From positions 744,001 to 808,000 of the forward strand of contig NZ_CANNDS010000001.1 in NCBI RefSeq assembly GCF_947503415.1: a stretch of 64,000 bases of DNA, read 5' to 3'. Origin of the DNA: an uncultured Tateyamaria sp. (GTDB lineage: Bacteria > Pseudomonadota > Alphaproteobacteria > Rhodobacterales > Rhodobacteraceae). Position 1 is the first letter of the stretch. Each line of letters opens with the position of its first letter. The position numbers were made by a program, and so were the translations under genes. The notes under the pieces are model-generated. The model did not search any database, was not told where the DNA came from, and saw only the letters and a program-made list of their open reading frames with translations. Positions 51,468-60,501 of this stretch are shown here, piece by piece.

Positions 51468-51613
51468 TGCGCGTTAATGTCTGGTTAACCAGCTAACGCA
51501 CTGATTTGGCGCATAAAGTAAAATGTCCCAGCGTGGGACATGTGGTCCCTTGCTCTGGCGGGGCAAATGTCGGACCATCCCGGGAACGGACCAAAACTTG
51601 AGGTGACACCGCC

Positions 51614-52504
51614 TTGGCCAAGGACCGCACACAGGTAGATTACGGCGGCCCGCTGCGGCGGCTGGTTCTGGCTGTTCTGGTGCTGGCTCTGGCAGGCACG
51701 TTCCTGCTGTGGCGCATCGACAGCCCGCGGGTGGAGCGGTTCCGGGCGCAGGTGACGGACCGGATCGTGCCCAACATGGACTGGGCCATGGCCCCCGTGA
51801 CGGGCACCATAAATCTTTTCCGCGACTTCCAAAGCTACCGCCGCATCGCCGAGCAGAATACGGAACTGCGGCGCGAGTTGCGGCAGATGCAGGCGTGGAA
51901 AGAGGCGGCCCTCCAGCTCGAACAGGAAAACGCCCGCCTCCTCGATCTCAACAATGTCCGCCTCGACCCGCGCCTGACATACATCACCGGCGTGGTCCTC
52001 GCAGACTCAGGTTCCCCTTTCCGCCAGTCCGTCCTCCTGAACGTCGGCGCTCGGGACGGGATTGTCGAAGGCTGGGCCACCATGGACGGCATCGGCCTCG
52101 TGGGCCGCATCTCTGGTGTGGCGCAGAACACCGCGCGGGTGATCATGGTCACCGACGCCTCCAGCCGCGTGCCCGCGATCATCCAGCCCTCGGGGCAAAA
52201 GGCCATCGTGGCAGGCGACAACTCCGCCGCGCCGCCGGTGGACTTTCTGGAGAATCGGGAGCTTGTGCGCCCCGGAGACCGCGTGATCACCTCCGGCGAC
52301 GGCGGCGTGTTCCCCGCGGGGCTGCTGATCGGCCAAGTGGCCGCAGACCCCGGCGGACGCTTGCGGGTGCGGCTCGCCGCAGACTACGAACGGCTCGAAT
52401 TCCTGCGCGTGCTGCGCCACTACGGCAACGAACCCGTAAGCGACGACAGCAACGTGCTCGCGCCGGGCGGGGCGGCCCTTCTGACACCGGAGGCGACGGA
52501 ATGA
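51614..52504 (+). CDS. mreC: rod-shape-determining protein MreC
   Basis: 296 residues from a TTG start at 51614 with GAGGTGA upstream. One N-terminal membrane span (LVLAVLVLALAGTFLLW), a coiled coil (FQSYRRIAEQNTELRRELRQMQAWKEAALQLEQENARL) and the strand-rich periplasmic domain (GVVLADSGSPFRQSVLLNVGARDGI, GLVGRISGV) match MreC. It links the MreB filament to PBP2. Its stop overlaps the mreD ATG. Confidence 0.95.
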   Translation: MAKDRTQVDYGGPLRRLVLAVLVLALAGTFLLWRIDSPRVERFRAQVTDRIVPNMDWAMAPVTGTINLFRDFQSYRRIAEQNTELRRELRQMQAWKEAALQLEQENARLLDLNNVRLDPRLTYITGVVLADSGSPFRQSVLLNVGARDGIVEGWATMDGIGLVGRISGVAQNTARVIMVTDASSRVPAIIQPSGQKAIVAGDNSAAPPVDFLENRELVRPGDRVITSGDGGVFPAGLLIGQVAADPGGRLRVRLAADYERLEFLRVLRHYGNEPVSDDSNVLAPGGAALLTPEATE

Positions 52505-53043
52505 TCGACACCGCCCCTTCCTCCCGCATGTGGACCATGCGCATCTCGTTCGTCGCCTTGGTGCTCGCCATCCTGTTTTTTCACCTGTTGCCACTGCAAA
52601 CGGCCACCGGGGGACTGATCTGGCCCGATCTGATTTTGACCTTTGCCATTGCATGGTCCGTGCGCCGCCCCGAATACGTGCCCGCCGTGCTGCTGGCCCT
52701 GACATTCCTGATGGCGGACCTGCTGCTGCAACGCCCGCCCGGGCTTTGGGCGCTGCTGGCGCTGATCGCCTGCGAGCAGATGAAAAAACAATCGCGATCC
52801 CTGCGCGACGCGAGCCTCGCGACCGAATTGGTGTCTGCCGTCCTGTGGATCGTGGGGGTTGGCATTGCGTATCGCCTGATCCTCGCCATCATGCTGGTCG
52901 AAGTGCCACAGCTTGGTCCCGCATTGATCCAGATCGTGGTCACGGCCATCGCTTATCCGCTGGTCGTGGCGATCACACACGCCTTCATGGGCGTGCGCAA
53001 ACCCGGTCCGGGTGACATTGACGGCAAAGGGGTACGATCATGA
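52501..53043 (+). CDS. mreD: rod-shape-determining protein MreD
   Basis: 180 residues from ATG 52501, in ATGA overlap with mreC. About five membrane segments, with LLPLQTATGGLIWPDLILTFAIAWSVRRPEYVP and LLLQRPPGLWALLALIACEQMKKQSR as in alphaproteobacterial MreD. It is an inner-membrane part of the elongasome. The end overlaps mrdA by 4 nt. Confidence 0.9.
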   Translation: MIDTAPSSRMWTMRISFVALVLAILFFHLLPLQTATGGLIWPDLILTFAIAWSVRRPEYVPAVLLALTFLMADLLLQRPPGLWALLALIACEQMKKQSRSLRDASLATELVSAVLWIVGVGIAYRLILAIMLVEVPQLGPALIQIVVTAIAYPLVVAITHAFMGVRKPGPGDIDGKGVRS

Positions 53044-54983
53044 AACGGCCTCGGATTGATGTCGAAGCGAACCACCGCCTGCTCAGCCGCCGCGCGGCGA
53101 TCCTGGGCGGGGTGCAACTGGCCTTTGTCGGCGCGCTTGGGGCGCGGATGCAGTTCCTGCAAGTCGATCAGGCCGACCAGTTCCGCCTGCTGGCCGAGGA
53201 AAACCGGATCAACATCCGCCTGATCCCGCCCTCGCGTGGGGAGATCTTTGACCGCAACGGCGTGCCACTGGCCCGCAACGTGCCCAGTTACCGGATCGTC
53301 ATCGTGCGCGAGGATGCGGGCGATGTCGAAGAGGTGGTGCAGGAACTCAGTAAACTGGTGTCCCTGGACCCCGATGAGGTCGTGCGGGCCATGGCCGAGA
53401 TGAAACGCTCTGCTCCATTCCTGCCCATCACATTCGCAGATGAGGTCAGCTGGGACGATCTGAGCCGGGTCAGTGTCAACGCCCCCGCCCTGCCCGGCGT
53501 CACGCCCGAAGTCGGCCTGAGCCGGGTCTATCCGCTCGGATCAGACTATGCCCACGTGCTGGGCTATGTGGGCCCGGTCAGTGACTACGATCTGGAACGG
53601 ATCGAAGACCCCGATCAGCTGCTCCGCATCCCCCGCTTCCAGATTGGCAAGGTCGGGGTCGAGGCCAAGATCGAAGAAACCCTGCGCGGCAAGGCGGGCG
53701 CCCGCCGGGTCGAGGTCAACGCCGCAGGACGGGTGATGCGCGAACTGGACCGGCAGGAAGGGATCGCCGGGTCCGACATGCAACTGACCATCGACGCCAA
53801 GCTGCAAAGTTATGTGCAGGCGCGGTTGAGCGGTGAAAGCGCCAGTGCCGTGGTCATGGACGCGCAGTCCGGCGATCTGCTGGCAATCTCGTCAGCGCCG
53901 ACCTTTGACCCGAACCTGTTCGTGCGCGGCATCTCCAGCCGCGACTACAAGGCACTGACCGAAAACAAGTATCGCCCGCTGGCCTCCAAGACGGTGCAGG
54001 GCACGTACCCGCCCGGCTCGACCTTCAAGATGATCACGGCCATGGCCGCACTTGAGGCCGGGCTGATCGGTCCCGACGAAACGGTCTATTGCCCCGGGCA
54101 CCTGACGGTCAGCGGCCGCCGCTTTCACTGCTGGAAACGCGCGGGACATGGATGGGTCGATCTGGAAACCTCGCTCAAACGGTCATGCGACGTCTATTAC
54201 TACGATCTGGCGGTCAAGGTCGGCATCGAAAAGATCACCGCCATGGCCAACCGGTTTGGGCTGGGTGAGCGCCATGACATCCCCATGTCGGCAGTGGCAA
54301 AGGGGCTGACGCCGACCAAGGACTGGAAGCGGCGCGTGCATGACCAAAGCTGGGTTGTGGGTGACACTGTGAACGCCTCGATCGGGCAAGGCTTCATGCT
54401 GGCCTCGCCCTTGCAGTTGGCGGTGATGACGGCGCGGCTGGCATCGGGCACGGCGGTCAAGCCACGCCTGATCAAGACCATTGACGGGATCGAACAACCG
54501 TCGGGCGCAGGTGAAAGCATGGGCATGAACGAAAACAACCTGCGCAAGATGCGCCGGGCGATGTACGAGGTTGTCAACGACCGGCGCGGCACGGCCTATG
54601 GCAGCCGCATCATCGACGATGCCGTGCGGATGGCAGGCAAGACCGGCACCAGCCAAGTGCGCAACATCACTGCAGCCGAGCGGCGCGCAGGCGTGGTCCG
54701 GAACGAGGACCTGCCATGGGAACGCCGCGACCATGCGCTGTTTGTGAACTTTGCACCCTACGACAATCCCAAATATGCCGTAGCCGTCGTTGTTGAACAT
54801 GGCGGTGGTGGATCGAAGGCCGCAGCCCCCATCGCACGGGACGTAACTTTGCAGGCGCTCTATGGCGGTGAGCCACCGCTGGAGGCGTATCCCACCAAGG
54901 ACCGTGACCGGATCAAGAACCAGCAGCAAGTCCTGCGCGGTGTCCAGCCGCTTGCCAATATCGCGGGAAGCGATCAGGCATGA
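53040..54983 (+). CDS. mrdA: penicillin-binding protein 2, elongasome transpeptidase
   Basis: 647 residues. One N-terminal span, a dimerisation domain with PSRGEIFDRNGVPLARNVPSYR, and the transpeptidase domain with YPPGSTFKMITAM (SxxK), SCDVYYYDLA (SxD/N) and GKTGTSQV (KTG). It cross-links peptidoglycan during lateral growth together with RodA. ATGA junctions lie on both sides. Confidence 0.96.
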   Translation: MKRPRIDVEANHRLLSRRAAILGGVQLAFVGALGARMQFLQVDQADQFRLLAEENRINIRLIPPSRGEIFDRNGVPLARNVPSYRIVIVREDAGDVEEVVQELSKLVSLDPDEVVRAMAEMKRSAPFLPITFADEVSWDDLSRVSVNAPALPGVTPEVGLSRVYPLGSDYAHVLGYVGPVSDYDLERIEDPDQLLRIPRFQIGKVGVEAKIEETLRGKAGARRVEVNAAGRVMRELDRQEGIAGSDMQLTIDAKLQSYVQARLSGESASAVVMDAQSGDLLAISSAPTFDPNLFVRGISSRDYKALTENKYRPLASKTVQGTYPPGSTFKMITAMAALEAGLIGPDETVYCPGHLTVSGRRFHCWKRAGHGWVDLETSLKRSCDVYYYDLAVKVGIEKITAMANRFGLGERHDIPMSAVAKGLTPTKDWKRRVHDQSWVVGDTVNASIGQGFMLASPLQLAVMTARLASGTAVKPRLIKTIDGIEQPSGAGESMGMNENNLRKMRRAMYEVVNDRRGTAYGSRIIDDAVRMAGKTGTSQVRNITAAERRAGVVRNEDLPWERRDHALFVNFAPYDNPKYAVAVVVEHGGGGSKAAAPIARDVTLQALYGGEPPLEAYPTKDRDRIKNQQQVLRGVQPLANIAGSDQA

Positions 54984-56128
54984 GCTATCTTGAGTACACG
55001 GTCAAAAATGTCCCCGCCGGGCCGCGCAAGATCCTGTTCCTGAACTGGCCGCTTGCGTTGCTGTTGGCGGCTGTTGCCGGTGTCGGTTTTCTGATGCTCT
55101 ACTCGGTCGCGGGTGGATCGTTCAGCCCATGGGCCGAACCGCAGATGAAACGATTTGCCGCCGGCTTCGTGCTGATGCTTATGGTGGCGATGGTGCCTAT
55201 CTGGTTCTGGCGCAGCATGGCGGGGGTCGCGTATCTGACGTCACTGCTCTTGCTGGTGGCGGTGGAGTTCTTTGGCTCTGTCGGTATGGGCGCGCAACGC
55301 TGGATCGACCTTGGGTTCATGCGTTTGCAGCCGTCCGAGTTGATGAAGGTGACGCTGGTGATGATGCTGGCCGCCTATTACGACTGGCTGCCCGCTTTCC
55401 GGAAATCGAGACCGTTCTGGGTGCTCTTGCCCGTCATTCTGATCCTGATCCCTGTCGCCTTGGTGTTGCGGCAACCCGACCTTGGCACCTCGATCCTGCT
55501 GCTGGCGGCGGGCGGGGGCCTCATGTTTCTGGCCGGAGTGCATTGGGCTTATTTTGCAGCTGTGATTGCTGCCATCGTGGGTTTGATCACCACGGTGTTT
55601 CAGTCGCGCGGGACAGAATGGCAGTTGCTGAAAGACTACCAGTACCGGCGGATTGATACTTTTCTGGACCCGGGGTCCGACCCGCTTGGCGCGGGCTATC
55701 ACATCACGCAGTCAAAGATTGCGCTGGGGTCCGGGGGCTGGACCGGGCGTGGGTTCATGCAGGGCACACAGAGCCGCCTGAACTTCTTGCCGGAAAAGCA
55801 CACCGACTTCATCTTTACCACGCTGGCCGAAGAGTTCGGGTTCATCGGAGCGTTTTCGCTGCTGGCCCTCTATGCCCTGATCATCCTGTTCTGCGTGGTC
55901 TCTGCGCTGGCCAACAAGGACCGGTTTTCGTCGCTTTTGACCTTGGGCATCGCACTCAACTTCTTCCTGTTCTTTGCGGTGAACATGTCGATGGTCATGG
56001 GACTGGCTCCGGTCGTGGGTGTGCCCCTGCCGCTCGTCAGCTATGGCGGGTCGGCGATGCTGGTTCTGATGCTGGCCTTTGGTCTGGCCCAAAGCGCCCA
56101 TGTGCATCGCCCACGGCAAGGTCATTGA
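54980..56128 (+). CDS. rodA: RodA, peptidoglycan polymerase (SEDS family)
   Basis: 382 residues with about ten membrane segments. SEDS motifs include AQRWIDLGFMRLQPSELMKVTLV, LRQPDLGTSILLLAAGGGLMFLAG and HTDFIFTTLAEEFGFIGA, and the C-terminal VGVPLPLVSYGGSAMLVLMLAFGL. It polymerises glycan strands for PBP2. The stop overlaps the next small gene (TGATG). Confidence 0.96.
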   Translation: MSYLEYTVKNVPAGPRKILFLNWPLALLLAAVAGVGFLMLYSVAGGSFSPWAEPQMKRFAAGFVLMLMVAMVPIWFWRSMAGVAYLTSLLLLVAVEFFGSVGMGAQRWIDLGFMRLQPSELMKVTLVMMLAAYYDWLPAFRKSRPFWVLLPVILILIPVALVLRQPDLGTSILLLAAGGGLMFLAGVHWAYFAAVIAAIVGLITTVFQSRGTEWQLLKDYQYRRIDTFLDPGSDPLGAGYHITQSKIALGSGGWTGRGFMQGTQSRLNFLPEKHTDFIFTTLAEEFGFIGAFSLLALYALIILFCVVSALANKDRFSSLLTLGIALNFFLFFAVNMSMVMGLAPVVGVPLPLVSYGGSAMLVLMLAFGLAQSAHVHRPRQGH

Positions 56129-56601
56129 TGGACCATCTGCAAGCGTTTCAGGGGCGAGATGTGCGGGCCTTGTCCGTTGCAGACCGCGACGGTTGGCGGT
56201 TGAAACGCTACGCCATCTTGGCAGACGGGCGTGAGTTTTCAGACGAGGTTGCTGCATCAAGCACTGACGCGGCCTTCGACCGATTGCCCGCCCCCGGACC
56301 GTTGGAAGCCGTCGCTGGCAATCATGGCGTCGGCTTCCAGATCATCCATTTTGCCGAAGTGGCTGTCGTATCGCCCGTGTTCTATTGGCAGTGGGGCAGT
56401 GTGCTGGCACATATCCAACAGATCCGCGCGCCATGGTCTGCGCCGACATCCTTCGACGATGGGCAAGCCGACGTGTTTGGCTGTGTCTGGGAAATGGAGC
56501 TTGTCGCGTTCGAGGTCAACGCATGGAAGACGACAATGCTTGTCGACAAGGGCACACCGGACGACAGGTCGACCCTGTATCTAAACCGGACAGCTGGCTG
56601 A
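56128..56601 (+). CDS. protein of unknown function after rodA
   Basis: 157 residues from ATG 56128, overlapping the rodA stop by 1 nt. DRDGWRLKRYAILADGREFSDEVAASSTDAAFDRLP and GFQIIHFAEVAVVSPVFYWQWGSVLAHIQQIRA suggest a soluble mixed alpha/beta fold with no signal peptide. No family recognised; I recall similar genes in roseobacter genomes without known function. Its position in the elongation operon may be incidental. Confidence 0.7.
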   Translation: MDHLQAFQGRDVRALSVADRDGWRLKRYAILADGREFSDEVAASSTDAAFDRLPAPGPLEAVAGNHGVGFQIIHFAEVAVVSPVFYWQWGSVLAHIQQIRAPWSAPTSFDDGQADVFGCVWEMELVAFEVNAWKTTMLVDKGTPDDRSTLYLNRTAG

Positions 56602-56701
56602 TCCACTTCGTCGCGACACGGCGTGGTCCTGATCACGATCAATGCTTTTGCATTTGATCGCCGTGCCGCTACACCTGTGCCAAACGCTGACCGGAGATGC
56701 C

Positions 56702-57013
56702 ATGGCCCCGCTTCACCTTGCCTTTGATGTGACCGACTGGGACATGCCCCGTACCTTCCATGGTAAGCTGATGGGCTGTGCCGAAGGGCGCAGCGCGGGC
56801 ATGTGTATTGGTCGCGATTTCATCGGGGATCGGTCCAGGTTCCCTTTGGGCAGAGCCGACACGGATAAAGTGGGTGATCGGGGTGCGTTGATGCCGCGTT
56901 CCCAGCCCGAAAAGGAGCCGGGGGAACAATTGACCATGATCTTTACTGACCCAACCGGCGACCCGATCGAGACTGCGGACATTGCTGACCTTAACGGAGC
57001 CTGCACCACATGA
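56702..57013 (+). pseudogene. decayed VOC/glyoxalase-family gene with internal deletion
   Basis: 103 codons read as LHLAFDVTDWDMPRTFHGKLMGCAEGRS at the start and EKEPGEQLTMIFTDPTGDPIE at the end. These match the two ends of a VOC metal-binding domain, which is normally about 135-140 residues. The middle is shortened, and residues that are usually aromatic or metal-binding near the first strand end are changed (GMCIGRDFIGDRSRF). The frame stays open and overlaps the ghrA start by ATGA. It may be an in-frame remnant rather than a working enzyme. Confidence 0.55.
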
Positions 57014-57942
57014 GTGTCAACGTCCTTTTTGCCGCCACGGAAGACCGCTGGACGGAGTACGAAACCCCCTTGCGCAAAGAGATAGCTGCGGCGGGCATCG
57101 ACGCACATGTTGCCACAGATATTCCCGCAGATCAGGTCGACTACATCGTCTATGCCCCGAATTCAGAGGTAAAGGACTTTGCCCCTTTCACACGTGCCAA
57201 GGCGGTGCTGAACCTGTGGGCGGGGGTGGAGGAGATTGTGGGCAATCCAACCCTGCACCTGCCTTTGGCGCGTATGGTCGATCCCGCGCTGACCCAGGGC
57301 ATGGTCGAATGGGTTGTGGGCCACGTCCTGCGTCTGCATCTGGGCATGGACGCACACATCAATGCCGCCGCAGGGACATGGGAGCCGCAAGCGCCGCCAT
57401 TGTCCTTTGACACGCCTGTGACCGTGCTGGGGCTCGGAGAGTTGGGGACCGCCTGCGCGCACGCCTTGGCCGGATTGGGTTTTCCGGTCACTGGCTGGAG
57501 CAGGACTCAAAAAGACATCCCCGACATCACCTGCCTGTCGGGTGACGCGGGGTTGGATCACGCGCTGAGCGTCGCGACTTATTGCGTGTTGCTGTTGCCC
57601 AAGACAGCGGCGACAGAAAACACGCTCAATGCCCGCACGCTTGCGTTGATGCCGAAGGGTACACGCATTCTGAACCCCGGGCGCGGACCCCTGATTGATG
57701 ACGATGCCTTGCTGGCCGCGTTGGACGCGGGCCACGTCGACCATGCCACTTTGGACGTGTTCCGCGTAGAGCCCTTGCCCGCCGAGCATCCCTACTGGTC
57801 CCACCCGAGGGTGACCGTCACACCGCATATCGCATCAGAAACACGCGCCGCATATTCCAGCAAGACCATCGCTGAAAACATACGGCGGGGTGAGGCCGGA
57901 GAGCCGTTTCTGTATCTGGTGGATCGTGGCGCAGGCTACTGA
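57010..57942 (+). CDS. ghrA: glyoxylate/hydroxypyruvate reductase A
   Basis: 310 residues. The 2-hydroxyacid dehydrogenase NAD(P) site is VTVLGLGELGTACAHALAGLGFPVTGWSRTQK, with the catalytic Arg in LNPGRGPLIDDDALLAAL, the Glu in LDVFRVEPLP and the His in PHIASET. GhrA reduces glyoxylate to glycolate and hydroxypyruvate to glycerate. It starts inside the stop of the decayed VOC gene. Confidence 0.92.
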   Translation: MSVNVLFAATEDRWTEYETPLRKEIAAAGIDAHVATDIPADQVDYIVYAPNSEVKDFAPFTRAKAVLNLWAGVEEIVGNPTLHLPLARMVDPALTQGMVEWVVGHVLRLHLGMDAHINAAAGTWEPQAPPLSFDTPVTVLGLGELGTACAHALAGLGFPVTGWSRTQKDIPDITCLSGDAGLDHALSVATYCVLLLPKTAATENTLNARTLALMPKGTRILNPGRGPLIDDDALLAALDAGHVDHATLDVFRVEPLPAEHPYWSHPRVTVTPHIASETRAAYSSKTIAENIRRGEAGEPFLYLVDRGAGY

Positions 57943-58056
57943 ACGAATATTACAGGATCGTCACGACAGGTTGTTTTGAACCGATTGGTTCCAAACTCTA
58001 AGTAAGGTGCATCAGAGCGCCCCTGCCATCTGGCTTAACCTTTCGGAGAAGATCCA

Positions 58057-58431
58057 ATGTCCAAATTCGTGACCCAAAAACTGCACGCTTACATCGACTA
58101 TCCCGTGGCCCTTGGCCTGATTGCCGCCCCCTTCGTTCTGGGCATCGGCATGGACAACGCCATTGCGTTTGCCCTGTCCATCGCAACCGGTATCGCGGCA
58201 TTGCTGCTGACCGCATTGACCGACCACGAAACCGGCCTGCTGCCGGTGCTGCCCTACAAATTCCACTTGGCCGTTGATGCCCTTGTCGGTGCCGCCTTTG
58301 TCGCGGCACCGTTCCTGTTCGGCTTCACCGGCCTTGATATGGCCTACTATCTTGTCATCGGCAGCACCGTACTGGCGGTGGTTGGCCTGCATAAAGGTGA
58401 CGACGTGATCGTCGCGCACCCTGCAGAATAA
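58057..58431 (+). CDS. small four-span membrane protein
   Basis: 124 residues with GGAG about 7-8 nt before the ATG. Four hydrophobic segments are seen as two related pairs: YPVALGLIAAPFVLGIG/AIAFALSIATGIAALLLTAL and LAVDALVGAAFVAAPFLFGFTG/MAYYLVIGSTVLAVVGLH. The A-P-F-hydrophobic-G repeat resembles SPW-type small membrane proteins, but the SPW tripeptide is absent. Function unknown. Confidence 0.75.
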   Translation: MSKFVTQKLHAYIDYPVALGLIAAPFVLGIGMDNAIAFALSIATGIAALLLTALTDHETGLLPVLPYKFHLAVDALVGAAFVAAPFLFGFTGLDMAYYLVIGSTVLAVVGLHKGDDVIVAHPAE

Positions 58432-58441
58432 CCCGTGACCC

Positions 58442-58468
58442 GGGGGCTGCGCTACGCGGCCAGCCCCC
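58442..58468. terminator. hairpin between convergent genes at 58.4 kb
   Basis: GGGGGCTG (58442-58449) and CAGCCCCC (58461-58468) form an 8-bp GC stem. The peptidase stop codon (58452-58454) lies in its loop. It is likely to act in both directions, though T-runs are lacking. Confidence 0.5.
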
Positions 58469-60464
58469 GCCCCTTAAGCAGCGCCTCAACACCGGGCAAG
58501 CGGCCCCGGAACGCTGTATAAAGATCAGCCGCATCTACACTGCCGCCCGTGCTGAGGATATGTTCCTCGAGTGCGGCGGCCTTTTCTGCATCGAAGGGTC
58601 CATCGGCTTCTTCGAAGGCGGCAAAGGCGTCGGCATCCATCACCTCGGACCACATGTAGCTGTAGTAGCCGGATGAGTATCCGTCGCCCGCGAACACATG
58701 CGCAAAATGCGGCGTTGCGTGACGCATTCCGATGGCGCGAGGCATGCCGAGGCTTTCCAGAACTTCGGCCTGTTTCTGCATCGGATCGGCAGGCGCCTGT
58801 CCGTCGTGAAATTCGAGGTCCACAAGCGCTGAGGCCACGTATTCCACCGTCTGGAACCCCATGTCATAGGTCGCCGCCGCCAACACGTTGTCGAGCATGG
58901 CCTGCGGGATCGCCTCGCCCGTATCCGCGTGGATCGCGAATTGGTGCAGGACCTGCGGCACCTCCAACCAGTGTTCGTAAAGCTGGCTGGGCAGTTCGAC
59001 GAAATCACGGGCGACGGAGGTGCCCGAGATCGACTCGTAAGTCACGTTGGACAACATCTGATGCAGGGCGTGGCCGAATTCATGGAACAGCGTGCGGGCG
59101 TCGTCATAGGACAGAAGCGCCGGATCGCCCTTGGCGAAATTGCACACGTTGATGACGATGGGTGTCTGCGGTTCGGGGAACTTGGCCTGCGCCCGCATGG
59201 CCGAGCACCACGCGCCCGAGCGTTTCGAGCCGCGCGCAAAGTAGTCCCCGATGAACACCGCCACATGCGCGCCTGCGCGGGTCACTTCCCATGCGCGGCA
59301 GTCGGGATGGTAGAGGGGCACGTCGAGCAGTTTGAACTCAAGCCCAAAGAGGCGGCTGGCGCAGTCGAAGGATGCGTCGATCATGCGGTCGAGTCGGAAA
59401 TACGGCTTCACTTCCGCCTCATCCAGATCGTGCAGGTCCTTGCGCCGCCGCTCTGCATAGAAACGCCAATCCCATGGCTCGAGCGGGCCATCGACGCCAT
59501 CTGCTTTGAGCATTTGTTCAAGTGCCCATGCATCGGCGTTGGCCTGAGATTTGGCGGGCTCCCACACGGCCATCAGCAGTTCACGCACCGCTTCCGGCGT
59601 CTTGGCCATCTCGGTTTCCAATTTGTAATTGGCAAAGTTGTCGTAGCCCAACAGCTTGGCGCGCTCTTCGCGCAGCTTCAGGATTTCGGCGGCAATGGCG
59701 CGGTTGTCAGTGTCCCCGCCATTGGCACCACGGGCCGTCCATGCGCGATAGGCCTTTTCGCGCAGGTCGCGGCGGGTGGAGAATTGCAGGAAAGGCACAA
59801 TGATGGACCGGGACAGGGTGACAACGGGGCCACCTGCATCCTTTTCGTCACCCGCCGCGCGCGCCGCATCCACGACGAACGCGGGCAGCCCGGCAAGGTC
59901 GCCTTCGCCCAGCGGCATGAACCAGTTGCGTTCGTCCGCCAGCAGGTTCTGGGTAAAAGCGGTGCCCAGTTCGGCAAGCCGCCCTTTGATTTCCTTCATG
60001 CGGGCCTCTTGGTTCCCTTCAAGGGCCGCACCGGACCGGACATAGCCGCGATGGGTCAGCATCAGCACACGCTGCTGTTCGTCGGTCAGCTCCAGTTCGT
60101 CACGCGCGTCCCAGATGGCTGCGATCCGGGCAAAGAGCGCTTTGTTGCTGGAAATATCCGCGAAATGCGCGGCCAGCTTGGGGGAAAAGTCGCGTTGCAA
60201 CGCCTCCCGCTGCGGATTGCTGTCGGCGCCTGCGACGGTGAAGAAGGTGCCAAGCACCTTTTCCAGCCCTTCACCTGCCGCCTCCAGTGCCTCGATCGTG
60301 TTGGCAAATGTTGGTGCCTCATCCGACCCGGCGATGGCGTCGATCTCAGCCTTATGCGCTTCGAGCGCAGTGTCGAGCGCAGGGGCGAAATCATCGTCCG
60401 AGATGGCATCAAAGGGGGCGATCTGAAACGGCGTGTCCCAGTCTTGCAGCAGCACGTTTGTCAT
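58452..60464 (-). CDS. M3-family metallopeptidase, peptidyl-dipeptidase Dcp/oligopeptidase A type
   Basis: 670 residues, the usual length. TLFHEFGHALHQML is the HExxH zinc site, with the third ligand in the following FVELPSQLYEHW helix. NVCNFAKGDPALLSYDD and HVFAGDGYSSGYYSYMWSEVMDADAF are typical Dcp/OpdA blocks. It is a cytosolic zinc peptidase degrading short peptides; which of the two subtypes cannot be settled by eye. Its 3' end lies in a hairpin shared with the convergent gene at 58057. Confidence 0.93.
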   Translation of the reverse strand: MTNVLLQDWDTPFQIAPFDAISDDDFAPALDTALEAHKAEIDAIAGSDEAPTFANTIEALEAAGEGLEKVLGTFFTVAGADSNPQREALQRDFSPKLAAHFADISSNKALFARIAAIWDARDELELTDEQQRVLMLTHRGYVRSGAALEGNQEARMKEIKGRLAELGTAFTQNLLADERNWFMPLGEGDLAGLPAFVVDAARAAGDEKDAGGPVVTLSRSIIVPFLQFSTRRDLREKAYRAWTARGANGGDTDNRAIAAEILKLREERAKLLGYDNFANYKLETEMAKTPEAVRELLMAVWEPAKSQANADAWALEQMLKADGVDGPLEPWDWRFYAERRRKDLHDLDEAEVKPYFRLDRMIDASFDCASRLFGLEFKLLDVPLYHPDCRAWEVTRAGAHVAVFIGDYFARGSKRSGAWCSAMRAQAKFPEPQTPIVINVCNFAKGDPALLSYDDARTLFHEFGHALHQMLSNVTYESISGTSVARDFVELPSQLYEHWLEVPQVLHQFAIHADTGEAIPQAMLDNVLAAATYDMGFQTVEYVASALVDLEFHDGQAPADPMQKQAEVLESLGMPRAIGMRHATPHFAHVFAGDGYSSGYYSYMWSEVMDADAFAAFEEADGPFDAEKAAALEEHILSTGGSVDAADLYTAFRGRLPGVEALLKGRGLAA

Positions 60465-60501
60465 GGGGGCAATCTCCTTTGAACGACGATGTAGGGCGGG
60501 G

